Shown in pieces: positions 7,733 to 15,911 of a stretch of 64,000 nucleotides of DNA. This DNA is from Streptomyces sp. NBC_01716 (GTDB lineage: Bacteria > Actinomycetota > Actinomycetes > Streptomycetales > Streptomycetaceae). The stretch is taken from assembly GCF_036248275.1 (NCBI RefSeq), contig NZ_CP109181.1, forward strand, positions 310,001 through 374,000, in the 5' to 3' direction. Within the stretch, counting starts at the first letter, position 1; each line of letters opens with the position of its first letter. The notes beneath the pieces were generated by a model. The model saw nothing but the letters and a program-made list of their open reading frames with translations, searched no databases and was not told the DNA's origin. A program made the translations under genes and the position numbers.

Positions 7733-9109
7733 ATGAGTACCGGTACGTCTTCCCCGACCGGCCAGGACACGCCCGCGCCGCGCCTGTCCGCCACGCCGGT
7801 GCCCGGCCCCAGGCAGCTGCCGCTGATCGGCAATCTGCCGGCCTTCTCTCGCGACCCGCTCGGCTTCTTCGCCAAGCTGCGCGGCCACGGCGACGTCGTC
7901 TCCTGGCGGCTCGGTCCGCAGCGCGCGCTGTTCCTGTCGCAGCCCGAGCACATCGGGGAACTGCTCACCGGGGTCGAGACGGACTACCGCCACCCCGAAC
8001 TCGGCTGGGCCTTCAAGCTGGTGCTCGGCGAGGGCGTCGTCACCTCCGAGGGCGCCGCGTGGCGCCGTAAGCGCGCGCTGGTCCAGCCGGTGGTCCGGCC
8101 CCGGCAGGTGCGGGCCTATGCGGAGACCATGGTCGACTGCGCGTCCTCGCTGGCCGACACCTGGCAGCCGGGCAGCCACATCGACGTACGGCGGGACATG
8201 CTGGGCCTGACGCAGCGCATCGCCGTACGGACCCTCTTCGGCACGGACACGGCGGGCCGTGAGAGCACGATCGGACCGGCCATGGACATCGCGCAGGCGG
8301 CCATCGGCGCGGAGTTCCGGGGTCTCACGCTCTTTCTGCCGCCGTGGGTCCCGACGCCCGGACGGCAGCGGCTCAAGAAGGCCGTCGCGGTCATCGACAG
8401 CGAGGTGAGCCGGGTGACCGAGGAGCGGCACCGCAACGGCGCGGACCGCGACGACCTCCTGAGCAGGCTGCTCGCCGCCCGCGACGAACAGGGCGACCGG
8501 CTGACGGACAAAGAGATCCGGGACGAGGCCGTCACGCTCTACATCGGCGGCCACGAGACGACCGGTACGACGCTGACCTGGGCCTGGTACCTGCTCTCGC
8601 GCAATCCGGAGGCGCGGCGGCGTCTCGCCGACGAGCTGGCCACCGTTCTCGGCGGCCGTACGCCCGGCTTCGACGACTTCAAGGAGTTGCGCTGGACGGA
8701 GCAGATCATCAGGGAGACGCTGCGGCTCTATCCGCCCGTGTGGTTGATGACGGGCATCGCGAAGGAGGGCTCGACGCTGGGCGGGCGGGCGGTCTCGGAG
8801 GGGACGGTGCTCTGGGCGAGTCAGTGGAGCGCGCAGCGCGACGAGCGCTGGTTCGCCGAGCCGGACGCGTTCCGGCCCGAGCGGTGGGACGAGGGGGCGA
8901 CGCCGGTGCCGGACCACGCGTGGTTCCCGTTCGGGGGTGGCGCCAGGGCCTGTCTCGGCGCCCGCTTCGCGACGGTCGAGGCGGTGCTGGTGCTTGCCAC
9001 GCTCGCGCAGCGGTTCCGGCTTGACCTGGACCCGGGTGAGATCCCGCCCAGGACGGGCCTCACGCTCCAGCCGGGGCGCCCGGTGCGGGCGACGCTGCGG
9101 AGCGCCTGA
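7733..9109 (+). CDS. Cytochrome P450
   Basis: A 458-residue soluble P450. It has a proline-rich start (PVPGPRQLPLIGNL), the I-helix oxygen-activation motif (IGGHETTGTTL), the K-helix ExxR (ETLRLYPP), FRPERW, and the haem loop FGGGARACLG with the thiolate ligand near Cys407. The layout is nearer the CYP4/102-like or terpene-oxidising Streptomyces P450s (pentalenene oxygenase type) than to the short CYP105 group. It needs a separate ferredoxin/reductase; none is adjacent. ATG 7733 gives normal length. The reading frame stays open far upstream inside the MFS gene, but that is not coding. The substrate is unknown. Confidence 0.9.
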   Translation: MSTGTSSPTGQDTPAPRLSATPVPGPRQLPLIGNLPAFSRDPLGFFAKLRGHGDVVSWRLGPQRALFLSQPEHIGELLTGVETDYRHPELGWAFKLVLGEGVVTSEGAAWRRKRALVQPVVRPRQVRAYAETMVDCASSLADTWQPGSHIDVRRDMLGLTQRIAVRTLFGTDTAGRESTIGPAMDIAQAAIGAEFRGLTLFLPPWVPTPGRQRLKKAVAVIDSEVSRVTEERHRNGADRDDLLSRLLAARDEQGDRLTDKEIRDEAVTLYIGGHETTGTTLTWAWYLLSRNPEARRRLADELATVLGGRTPGFDDFKELRWTEQIIRETLRLYPPVWLMTGIAKEGSTLGGRAVSEGTVLWASQWSAQRDERWFAEPDAFRPERWDEGATPVPDHAWFPFGGGARACLGARFATVEAVLVLATLAQRFRLDLDPGEIPPRTGLTLQPGRPVRATLRSA

Positions 9110-9162
9110 CTGTTCGCCGGGTCCGTCCCCGTGGGCGGACCCGGCGGCTCGATCCGGGGGCG

Positions 9163-9429
9163 CGTGGGCACGGCACGGCCCACGGCGGTTATCTCTTCCT
9201 CCTCGCGGACAGCGCCTTCGCGTGCGCGTGCAACAGCCACGGCCCGGTGACCGTCGCGGCGGGCGCCGACATCGACTTCGTACGTCCGGCTCACGAGGGT
9301 GATGTCCTGACCGCGACCGCGCGGGAGCGGACCCGGCTCGGGCGCGGCGGGATCTACGACGTCACTCTCACGCGCGGGGACGACGTGCTGGCCGAGTTCC
9401 GTGGGCGCAGCCGCGCATTGCGCGGCTGA
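9163..9429 (+). pseudogene. Truncated PaaI-type hotdog thioesterase
   Basis: From 9163 one frame reads GHGTAHGGYLFLLADSAF, then VTVAAGADIDFVRPAHEGD and a normal C-terminus. This is the second half of PaaI-like hydroxyphenylacetyl-CoA thioesterases, including the conserved HGG(Y) active-site loop. About 50 N-terminal residues are missing, and no start codon with a ribosome site precedes the homologous part. The segment begins about 55 bp after the P450 stop, which suggests a deletion that removed the 5' half. GTG 9247 could start an 60-residue remnant, which would lack the active-site loop. Confidence 0.7.
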
Positions 9430-9457
9430 CACGGTCGCGCCTTCGGGGGGGTCCGTG

Positions 9458-9505
9458 CACGAAGCGGGGCCCGCATCCGGCGCCGGATGCGGGCCCCGCT
9501 TCGTG
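9458..9505. terminator. 48-bp perfect palindrome, bidirectional terminator
   Basis: Two 24-bp arms (9458-9481 and 9482-9505) are perfectly complementary with no unpaired centre. It sits between the thioesterase remnant and the 3' end of the convergent phosphodiesterase gene, so it should end transcription from both sides. Confidence 0.8.
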
Positions 9506-9514
9506 GGGTTCTCC

Positions 9515-12500
9515 TTACGCGGCGGGCCTCTCCGCCGCCCCGCCCGCTGCCGTCCTGCCTGCCGCGATCCGGATCTCGCCGCGTTCCGTCACGCCGTTGA
9601 CCGTCACCGCGAGCGTGGCCGAGCCGCGCCGCAGCGCGGTGAGCGTCCCGGTGGCCGGGTCGAACGCCGCCACGTCACGGCGGTTGGCCTTGTCCGGGTC
9701 ACCGATGTGCACGTTCGGTGAGCCCGACCAATCCGCGCTCATGGGGAAGCCGACCGGCACTTTCCTGGCCCCCTGCGTGACGGTCGCCCCGACCGCCGCC
9801 TCGTCGCCGGGCGCCAGTGTCCCTGGCGCGTCGAGCGCCAGCGCGTCGGTGTGCGCACGCGTCTGTACGGAGACCCAGTCGGGCCCGCCCTCCCACGGCT
9901 TGCGCCGCGCCTCGGACTGCTCGCTCCTGGAGACCTTGTCGACGCCGACGAGCGACCAGCCGGTGAAGCCGCCCTCGTCGGCCGGGGCCGCCGGGTTCTT
10001 CCCGGAGTTGCCGTTGATCAGATACGGAACGCCGTCGACGCGTGAGGCGTTGAAGACCCCGACATGGCTGCCGATGAAGCCGGCGCCCTTGCCGGTCGAA
10101 CGGCGGAAGTCGGCGAGCCAGTTCTCCAGCAGAGCGGCCTCCTTGCGGTCGCCGAGCCGGCTGCCCTTCTGCACGGTCGGGTCGCGCGGCGGCACATGCT
10201 CGATGACCATCACGGAGCTGACGCGCGAGTCGTCGGCCGCCGCGTCCAACTGGGCGCGCAGGGCCTTGATCTGGGCGTAGCCGCCGCCACGCAGGGAGAG
10301 GCTGGAGGTGTCGAGTGTGACGAAGCGCGTGCCGCCGTGGTCGAACACCCGTTGCGCGGGGCCGAATTCGCCGACGAAGTTGTCGATCTTCCCGCCCATC
10401 ACCTCGTGGTTGCCGGGCACGTAGTACCAGGGCAGTTCGTCGCCCAGCTCCTCCGTGAGCACCTGCCGTGCGAAGGCGAGGTCCGCGGGCGAGCCCTCGT
10501 CCACCAGGTCGCCGTTGACGACGAGGAAGTCGGGCTTCGCCGCCTTGATCTCACGCAGCGTGCGCCGCGCCTGCAACACGATCGCGCTGTCCGGCTCGCG
10601 GGCGACGAACTGCGCGTCGGACATCACGGCGAACTGCCAGTCCCGGCCCTCGGTCTCGGCGGCCGGGTCGATCAACGGGTCGGCGGCGGGGCGCTGTTCG
10701 GGCACGTCGACCGTGGGTGGCACCTGGGCCGTCAGCCCGTCGATGACGATCTCTCCCGTGTACTGCTTGTCGGCCGCGGTCTCCGCGAGATAGAAGCGGA
10801 ACACGGACAGCGGCATCGCGGCCCCCTGCGGCACCGCGAAGGTCACCTGCCGCCAGCCGGTCCAGGTGACGTACGGCCCGCGGAGCAGCTGGTCGGATCC
10901 GGCCGCGTCCTTGAGGTGCAGCGTCGGCCAGGCACCGTTGCCGTCGCCCTTGATCCACATCTTGAAGGACTGCGGCTGGCCGGGCACGGTGATCTGCTGG
11001 GGCGGGCTCGCGTACGCGGCGCGGGTGGCCGTCGAGAGTCCGAAGTCGTACGTGAGCGTCAGACCGGTACCGGTCTGGCCCTCGGGTGTTGCCGCGACCG
11101 AACCGGCGGCGCGGGCGTGGCTGAACTTCCAGCTCGCGGCGTCGTCGAAGGCCGAGACCTGCTGCTCTTCGAGTCCGACGCTCACCGCGAGTGCGGTGGT
11201 GACGCCGTCGGCCTTCGCCGTGACGAGTCCCGCGCCGGCGCCGGTCCTGGAGGTGACGGTGAAGGAGCCCTTGCCGTCGTCGGCGATGGCGAAGAGGGCG
11301 CGGTCGTAGGTGAGTTCCACATCGCGCGGCTCCACGGGCGCGGAGGCGCCGTGCTCATCGAGGCCGACGATGCCGAAGGTGCCGGTCGCCCCGCCGTCGG
11401 CGAGGCCGACGCGCGCGGTGGTCGGCCGGATCCGCGCGAGGTCGTCGAGGACCGTCAACTCGATGGATCCGCCGGCGCGTCCGCGTTCCGCGAGGACCTC
11501 GGTGGTGCCGCTGTGGCGGGCGGTGAACAGCCCGTCGTCATCGACCCGGCCGACCGAGGGCCGTTCGGTCCGCCAGCGCGGGTCGCCCTTCGCGGGGCCG
11601 TACGTCTCGTCGTGGCCGGCCGCCGTGAGGGCGCGGGTCAGTCCGGGGAAGACACGCTCGGGGTGGCCGCCCTTGACGGGGTCGTCGCCGGGCGCGGCTG
11701 CGGCGGGCGTACGGGTCTCGACCCAGAAGCCGTCGAGGCGTCCGCTGCCGTCGGGCGCGGTGAGGGCGAGGCCGTTGGGCACGGTGCGCTCGCTGCCGTC
11801 CGACGGGGCGTTCTCCACCTGGAGGGTGTCGCTGCCGGGTTCACGGGCGACGAGTGTCGAGGAGCCGCCGCCGTCGAGGTTGAGCGCGTTGTACGCGCCG
11901 GCGTCCTTCATCATCACGGCGAGCTCGGTGAGCGTGACACCGCCGCTGTCGGCCTGCCGGCCGTCGACGGTGATCACGCGCATCTCGCTGCCGTCCTTGG
12001 AGAATCCGACGGCGGTGCGGGGCGCGGCGGTGTTGTTGCCCTGGCCCTCGTGATTCTGCGCCACTCCGTCGACGACGAGGAGTTCACGTCCGCCGACCGC
12101 GGTACGGGGCAGGGGGCCGCCGTTGGTGCGCGGGCTGTACTCCATGGTCACGGGGTCGCCGGGGCGCAGCGCCTTGAGCTGTACGGCTCCGGCCTCCCGC
12201 CCGACCAGGAGAGTGGTGCCGGGCTCGATCGGCCCGGTGCCGGGCTTGTCGGCGACGGTGACGACCTTGCCGTCCCGTACGGCGACCTCGGCGACCGGTG
12301 TCGCCGTGTCCACGGTGAGCGCGCGGTTGGCCTGGCCCCAGGCCGCGTTGTACGCGCCGATGCCGCCGGCGGGCACGTTGGCGGCGTTGTACGCGGCGAG
12401 GGGGTGCGGTCCGCCGGGCAGCGTGAGGGTGCCGTCGAAGTACAGCTCCAGGACGCGGCCTGCGTTCCCGGGGCCGATACCGACGGCCCGGTTGGCACCG

Positions 12501-13018
12501 GCGGCGGGCGACTGGGTGAGCGCGCCGTCCTTGATGCCGGGGCCCTGCGGCGCGCCGGTCTCGTTGATGTCGAAGAAGTCGGCGTTGATGGCCGCGACGG
12601 TGCGGCGGCCCTTGCCCGCGTCGTGTCCGGCGGCGAGCTCGGAGACGCTGCGGCGGTCCGCGACCTTGCCCGAGGAGAGGTAGTCGGCCCGGACGCCGCC
12701 GCGGTCGAGGTCGACCGAGAGCGAGTCGACGCGCAGCCATTTGTCGGATTCGAGCCGGTCGTACGAGGTGAGGCTCACGCCCGGCGCGACGGGCCGGGAA
12801 CTGCGCGCGGTCTCGATGCCGTCGCCGTCCACGACGGATCTGGGCGCGCCCACCGGTCTGCTGGCCGGTGGTGGCGCGACGGGCCGCAGCACCTCGGCGG
12901 CGTTGCGGGGCCGGGGGTCGGGGGTGGAGTCGGCGACGGCGGGGCTGATGGCTCCGGCCGTCAGTGCGGTGACCGCCGCGAGCAGCACGACGGATCGGCG
13001 GGCAATGCCTGGACCCAC
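9515..13018 (-). CDS. Secreted phosphodiester glycosidase / metallophosphoesterase fusion
   Basis: An 1167-residue exported protein. GTG 13018 follows AGGAG and starts a signal peptide (RRSVVLLAAVTALTAGAISP). Residues about 85-420 match the phosphodiester glycosidase (NAGPA) domain: VAAINADFFDINETGAPQG and ALNLDGGGSSTLV. A beta-sandwich, carbohydrate-binding-like region (about 640-770; FKMWIKGDGNGAWPTLHLKD) follows. Residues about 790-1025 form a calcineurin-type phosphoesterase with metal motifs MSDAQF, NGDLVD, GNHE and GSHVG. A bacterial Ig-like repeat closes the chain. Likely extracellular hydrolysis of sugar phosphodiesters (teichoic acid-type or glycan), inferred from domains. Confidence 0.85.
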   Translation of the reverse strand: MGPGIARRSVVLLAAVTALTAGAISPAVADSTPDPRPRNAAEVLRPVAPPPASRPVGAPRSVVDGDGIETARSSRPVAPGVSLTSYDRLESDKWLRVDSLSVDLDRGGVRADYLSSGKVADRRSVSELAAGHDAGKGRRTVAAINADFFDINETGAPQGPGIKDGALTQSPAAGANRAVGIGPGNAGRVLELYFDGTLTLPGGPHPLAAYNAANVPAGGIGAYNAAWGQANRALTVDTATPVAEVAVRDGKVVTVADKPGTGPIEPGTTLLVGREAGAVQLKALRPGDPVTMEYSPRTNGGPLPRTAVGGRELLVVDGVAQNHEGQGNNTAAPRTAVGFSKDGSEMRVITVDGRQADSGGVTLTELAVMMKDAGAYNALNLDGGGSSTLVAREPGSDTLQVENAPSDGSERTVPNGLALTAPDGSGRLDGFWVETRTPAAAAPGDDPVKGGHPERVFPGLTRALTAAGHDETYGPAKGDPRWRTERPSVGRVDDDGLFTARHSGTTEVLAERGRAGGSIELTVLDDLARIRPTTARVGLADGGATGTFGIVGLDEHGASAPVEPRDVELTYDRALFAIADDGKGSFTVTSRTGAGAGLVTAKADGVTTALAVSVGLEEQQVSAFDDAASWKFSHARAAGSVAATPEGQTGTGLTLTYDFGLSTATRAAYASPPQQITVPGQPQSFKMWIKGDGNGAWPTLHLKDAAGSDQLLRGPYVTWTGWRQVTFAVPQGAAMPLSVFRFYLAETAADKQYTGEIVIDGLTAQVPPTVDVPEQRPAADPLIDPAAETEGRDWQFAVMSDAQFVAREPDSAIVLQARRTLREIKAAKPDFLVVNGDLVDEGSPADLAFARQVLTEELGDELPWYYVPGNHEVMGGKIDNFVGEFGPAQRVFDHGGTRFVTLDTSSLSLRGGGYAQIKALRAQLDAAADDSRVSSVMVIEHVPPRDPTVQKGSRLGDRKEAALLENWLADFRRSTGKGAGFIGSHVGVFNASRVDGVPYLINGNSGKNPAAPADEGGFTGWSLVGVDKVSRSEQSEARRKPWEGGPDWVSVQTRAHTDALALDAPGTLAPGDEAAVGATVTQGARKVPVGFPMSADWSGSPNVHIGDPDKANRRDVAAFDPATGTLTALRRGSATLAVTVNGVTERGEIRIAAGRTAAGGAAERPAA

Positions 13019-13336
13019 AAGTTCTCCTGTTGTACGGGTGGTTGGCGCTGGTGGTAAGCGCTGTCAGCCGCCCAGCATCGCCGTGTGTGCCCTGGTTCGC
13101 CAGGGGTTCGCGGACACGTCGGGGCGAACAAGGGGCACCGTGGAAGTGACGTGGGACTGCCCGCGGGGCCGGGGTGGCGCCCCCGCTCCACGTAACTGAT
13201 GATGCGTCAGGGAAACGCGGGGGTTGCCCGGATACGCGGCGGGGGGATGGCGTGTCACGGACCAGGAGGCCCGCAGGGCAGCGATCCCCGGCCGCTCAGT
13301 GATCACGGCCGGGGCGTCAACCTCTTGAGAAAGGCC
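13019..13336. other. 318-bp intergenic region
   Basis: No gene seen. It contains the upstream region of the 1167-residue protein gene and, at 13286-13314, the terminator of the PP2C-type phosphatase gene, which is transcribed toward it. Confidence 0.5.
13286..13314. terminator. Terminator after SpoIIE-type phosphatase gene
   Basis: Perfect 9-bp stem, CCCCGGCCG (13286-13294) with CGGCCGGGG (13306-13314), 11-nt loop, 22 nt beyond the stop codon. Confidence 0.65.
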
Positions 13337-15064
13337 CTAAGGGGCGCCCGTCGTGGGCCGTCCGTCGTACGCCCGGCGCTTCGGGGTCCAGCGCATCAGC
13401 AGCAGCGCCATGTCGTCGCCGCCGCCGTGCTCCCCCACCATGTCGGCCAGATGGTCGGCCAGTTCCTCGATGCCGTCCGGGCCCGCCTGTACCGCGCGTG
13501 TCAGGCGGTCGAGGCCCGCGTCGAGGGAGGCTCCCGGGCGTTCCACCAGGCCGTCGGTGTAGATGAGAAGGGTCTCGCCCGGAGTGAGGTTCGCCCGGGT
13601 CACCGGGTAGTCGGCGGCGCCGCGTCTGCCGGTGCCGTCCGCGAGTCCCAGGGGGAGGCCGCCCTTGGTGTCGAGCGTGACGCACGTGCCGTCGCCGCGG
13701 CGCACCATCGGTTCGAGGTGCCCGGCCCGGACGATCTGGAGTCCCCCTGTCGACAGGTCGACTTCGACATACGTACAGGTGGCGAAGCGCTCGGTGTCCA
13801 GTTCGTGGAGGAAGGTGGAGGCGCGGGCCATCGCCGTGGCGGGTGAGTGCTCCTCGGAGAGATACGCCCACAGCACGATCCTCAGCTGCCCCATCACGGC
13901 GGCGGCGTCCGTGTCGTGGCCCTGGACGTCGCCGATCATCAGGCCAAGCCGGTCGCCGGGCAGCGGGATCAGGTCGTACCAGTCGCCGCCGATGTCGCGC
14001 CCCGCCCTGGCCGCGCGGTAGCGGACCGCGATCCCGGCGCCGGGGACCTCGGGGATACGGTGCGGCAGCATCGCCTGCTGAAGGCTCTCGGCGAGATCGT
14101 GCTCCTGCTCGAAGAGCATCGCGCGCTGGAGGCTCTGGGCGATGCTGCTGCTGAGCGTGATGAGGAGGTTGCGCTCCTCGCCGGTGAACCCGCCGTGCCG
14201 GGGGTAGAGCATGCCGAGCACGCCGATGGGTCTGCCCTGGGCGATCAGGGGGAGATAGGCGCCCGAGGCAACCGGAAGGTGTTCGATGTGTTCCCACAGC
14301 GGGGGGTAGCAGCGCCGGAACTCGTCGCGCGAGGTGATGTAGCGGGGCCGCAGCGTGCGGACGACCTCGCTCATCGGGAACTGCCCGTCGATCCGCGTGT
14401 AACGCAGTTCCGGTACGTAGAGCCCGATACGCCCTTCGCTGACGAGATGGACGCGGCCCTTCTCGACGATGCCGAGCATCACGCTCACCGCGCCGAGGTT
14501 GCTGACCGCCTCCGTGTCCTTGAGCGCGTCGGTGACATCGTGCACGGTCGTCGCGCGGGCCAGCAGCGCGGTGACCCGGCGGACCATGCCCGTGAGCCGG
14601 CGACGGCTCTCGACCAGCTCGATGCGCTTGGCCGCCTCGTCCAGCTCCCGGGTGGCGTCGCGCACTATGCCGATCACCCGGTACGCCACGCCTTCCGCGT
14701 TGCGCAGGAGACGACCCTGGGTGTGCAGCCAGCGCAGCGATCCGTCGCGCGTGTGGATCTGGAAATACGCCCCGTAGACGTCCTTGCCGCCCTTGACCGA
14801 CGGCTGGATCAGCGTGTCCAGCCGCTCCCGCTCTTCCGGCGGCACCCGGTTGGCGACGGCCATGTCGCCCTCGTACTCGTCGGGGCGCAGATCGAAGACC
14901 TCCAGCGCCCCCGGGTCCAGATGCATCGCCCTGGTGTGGAGATCGATGTCGAAGCTGCCCATGCGGTTGTAGGCGAGCGTCACAGCCGCGTCGGCCGGCC
15001 ATTCCAGTCCGGACGAGTCGGTGGGCTCGCGAAGAGGACGGCCGGGCGGCTGTTCGGCACTCAC
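13337..15064 (-). CDS. PAS-GAF-SpoIIE (PP2C) serine phosphatase
   Basis: A 575-residue cytoplasmic signalling protein. An N-terminal PAS fold (about 20-140; GSFDIDLHTRAMHLDPGALE, YFQIHTRDGSLRWLH) is followed by a coiled linker, a GAF domain (about 165-310) and a C-terminal SpoIIE/PP2C domain (about 330-575). Metal-binding aspartates are visible in GGDWYD, GDVQGHD and GGGDDMA, so the phosphatase should be active. Such proteins dephosphorylate anti-sigma-factor antagonists in Streptomyces stress and development networks; no anti-sigma gene is adjacent. GTG 15064 follows GAAGAGGGG; a longer reading to 15193 lacks conserved sequence. Confidence 0.88.
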   Translation of the reverse strand: MSAEQPPGRPLREPTDSSGLEWPADAAVTLAYNRMGSFDIDLHTRAMHLDPGALEVFDLRPDEYEGDMAVANRVPPEERERLDTLIQPSVKGGKDVYGAYFQIHTRDGSLRWLHTQGRLLRNAEGVAYRVIGIVRDATRELDEAAKRIELVESRRRLTGMVRRVTALLARATTVHDVTDALKDTEAVSNLGAVSVMLGIVEKGRVHLVSEGRIGLYVPELRYTRIDGQFPMSEVVRTLRPRYITSRDEFRRCYPPLWEHIEHLPVASGAYLPLIAQGRPIGVLGMLYPRHGGFTGEERNLLITLSSSIAQSLQRAMLFEQEHDLAESLQQAMLPHRIPEVPGAGIAVRYRAARAGRDIGGDWYDLIPLPGDRLGLMIGDVQGHDTDAAAVMGQLRIVLWAYLSEEHSPATAMARASTFLHELDTERFATCTYVEVDLSTGGLQIVRAGHLEPMVRRGDGTCVTLDTKGGLPLGLADGTGRRGAADYPVTRANLTPGETLLIYTDGLVERPGASLDAGLDRLTRAVQAGPDGIEELADHLADMVGEHGGGDDMALLLMRWTPKRRAYDGRPTTGAP

Positions 15065-15212
15065 GGGCCCCTCTTCCCAGTCGTGGGCACGGCAGGTCGG
15101 TCGCGGTCGGCGGCTTCTGCTATCAATTGTGCGCGCATCACCCGTATGGATCGCAAGCGGGGAATACGGGTCGGTACGTACCGTACGAGTCACCGCGAGG
15201 TTCCGCGACCGC

Positions 15213-15911
15213 TCAGCGGTCGGATCCGCCGGGTCCGTCGGCCTGACGGGCGCCGTCCGAGGAGGTGAGGTGCCCGGTGATCAGCAGCTGGAGGGCGGGA
15301 GCGTACAGGTCCGCCAGCTCTTCGGCGGTGGCCAGTTCGCCGGCGCCGGGGCGGTGGAGGCTGAGGGTCGCGCCGAGCCCGAGGAGCTGACCGGTGATCA
15401 GCTCCGCCCTCAGCTCACGCCGCGGCCCGTCGATGAGACCGGCCAGCCGGGCGGTGACCTGCTCACGGAAGCGCTCCCGCAGCAGGGTCCGCTCGTCCAT
15501 GTTGCCGAGGGAGAAGACGACGCGGAGGAGGGGGTCGGAGAGGTTCTCGCGCCGCAGCCGGACGATGGTCAGCACGAGGTGCCGGCCGAGCTCCGGGGGC
15601 GGGGCGGCGAAAAGTCTGTCGGCGGCCGGGCCGAAGTCGGCGACGGTGTTGAAGAGCCGTTCCTTGGTACCGAAGCGCTTGACGATGAGCGAGGCGCTGA
15701 CACCGGCGTCGGCGGCGATGCCGCGCATGGTCACCTCGGCGTACGGGCGCTGGGTGAAGGCGCGGCGGGCTGCCCGCAGAATCGCGAAACGCCCGGTGCC
15801 CGGGTCGGCGCCGTCCGCGCCGTCCGCTGCGTCGTCCGCCGTGAGGTCCGGGCCGGGGGCCGCGCCGGGGTCCGTCCCCTCCCCGGACGCGGCGGCAGGT
15901 CCGGTCGTCAT
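15213..15911 (-). CDS. TetR-family regulator
   Basis: A 232-residue TetR protein. A charged, disordered N-terminus (about 40 residues) precedes the helix-turn-helix RFAILRAARRAFTQRPYAEV / MRGIAADAGVSASLIVKRFG. The C-terminal domain resembles the TetR_C (PsrA-like) type. Its ATG overlaps the MFS stop codon in ATGA (15908-15911), so the two genes are translationally coupled, and the regulator presumably controls the exporter. The likely operator is the nested palindrome upstream of the MFS gene. Confidence 0.9.
   Translation of the reverse strand: MTTGPAAASGEGTDPGAAPGPDLTADDAADGADGADPGTGRFAILRAARRAFTQRPYAEVTMRGIAADAGVSASLIVKRFGTKERLFNTVADFGPAADRLFAAPPPELGRHLVLTIVRLRRENLSDPLLRVVFSLGNMDERTLLRERFREQVTARLAGLIDGPRRELRAELITGQLLGLGATLSLHRPGAGELATAEELADLYAPALQLLITGHLTSSDGARQADGPGGSDR

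Noticed and set aside
10064..13057. A nearly 1000-codon open frame on the plus strand opposite the phosphodiesterase gene
   Set aside because: It is antisense to a gene with clear domains and has the Gly/Val/Arg/Ala-rich composition of a GC-bias shadow frame.
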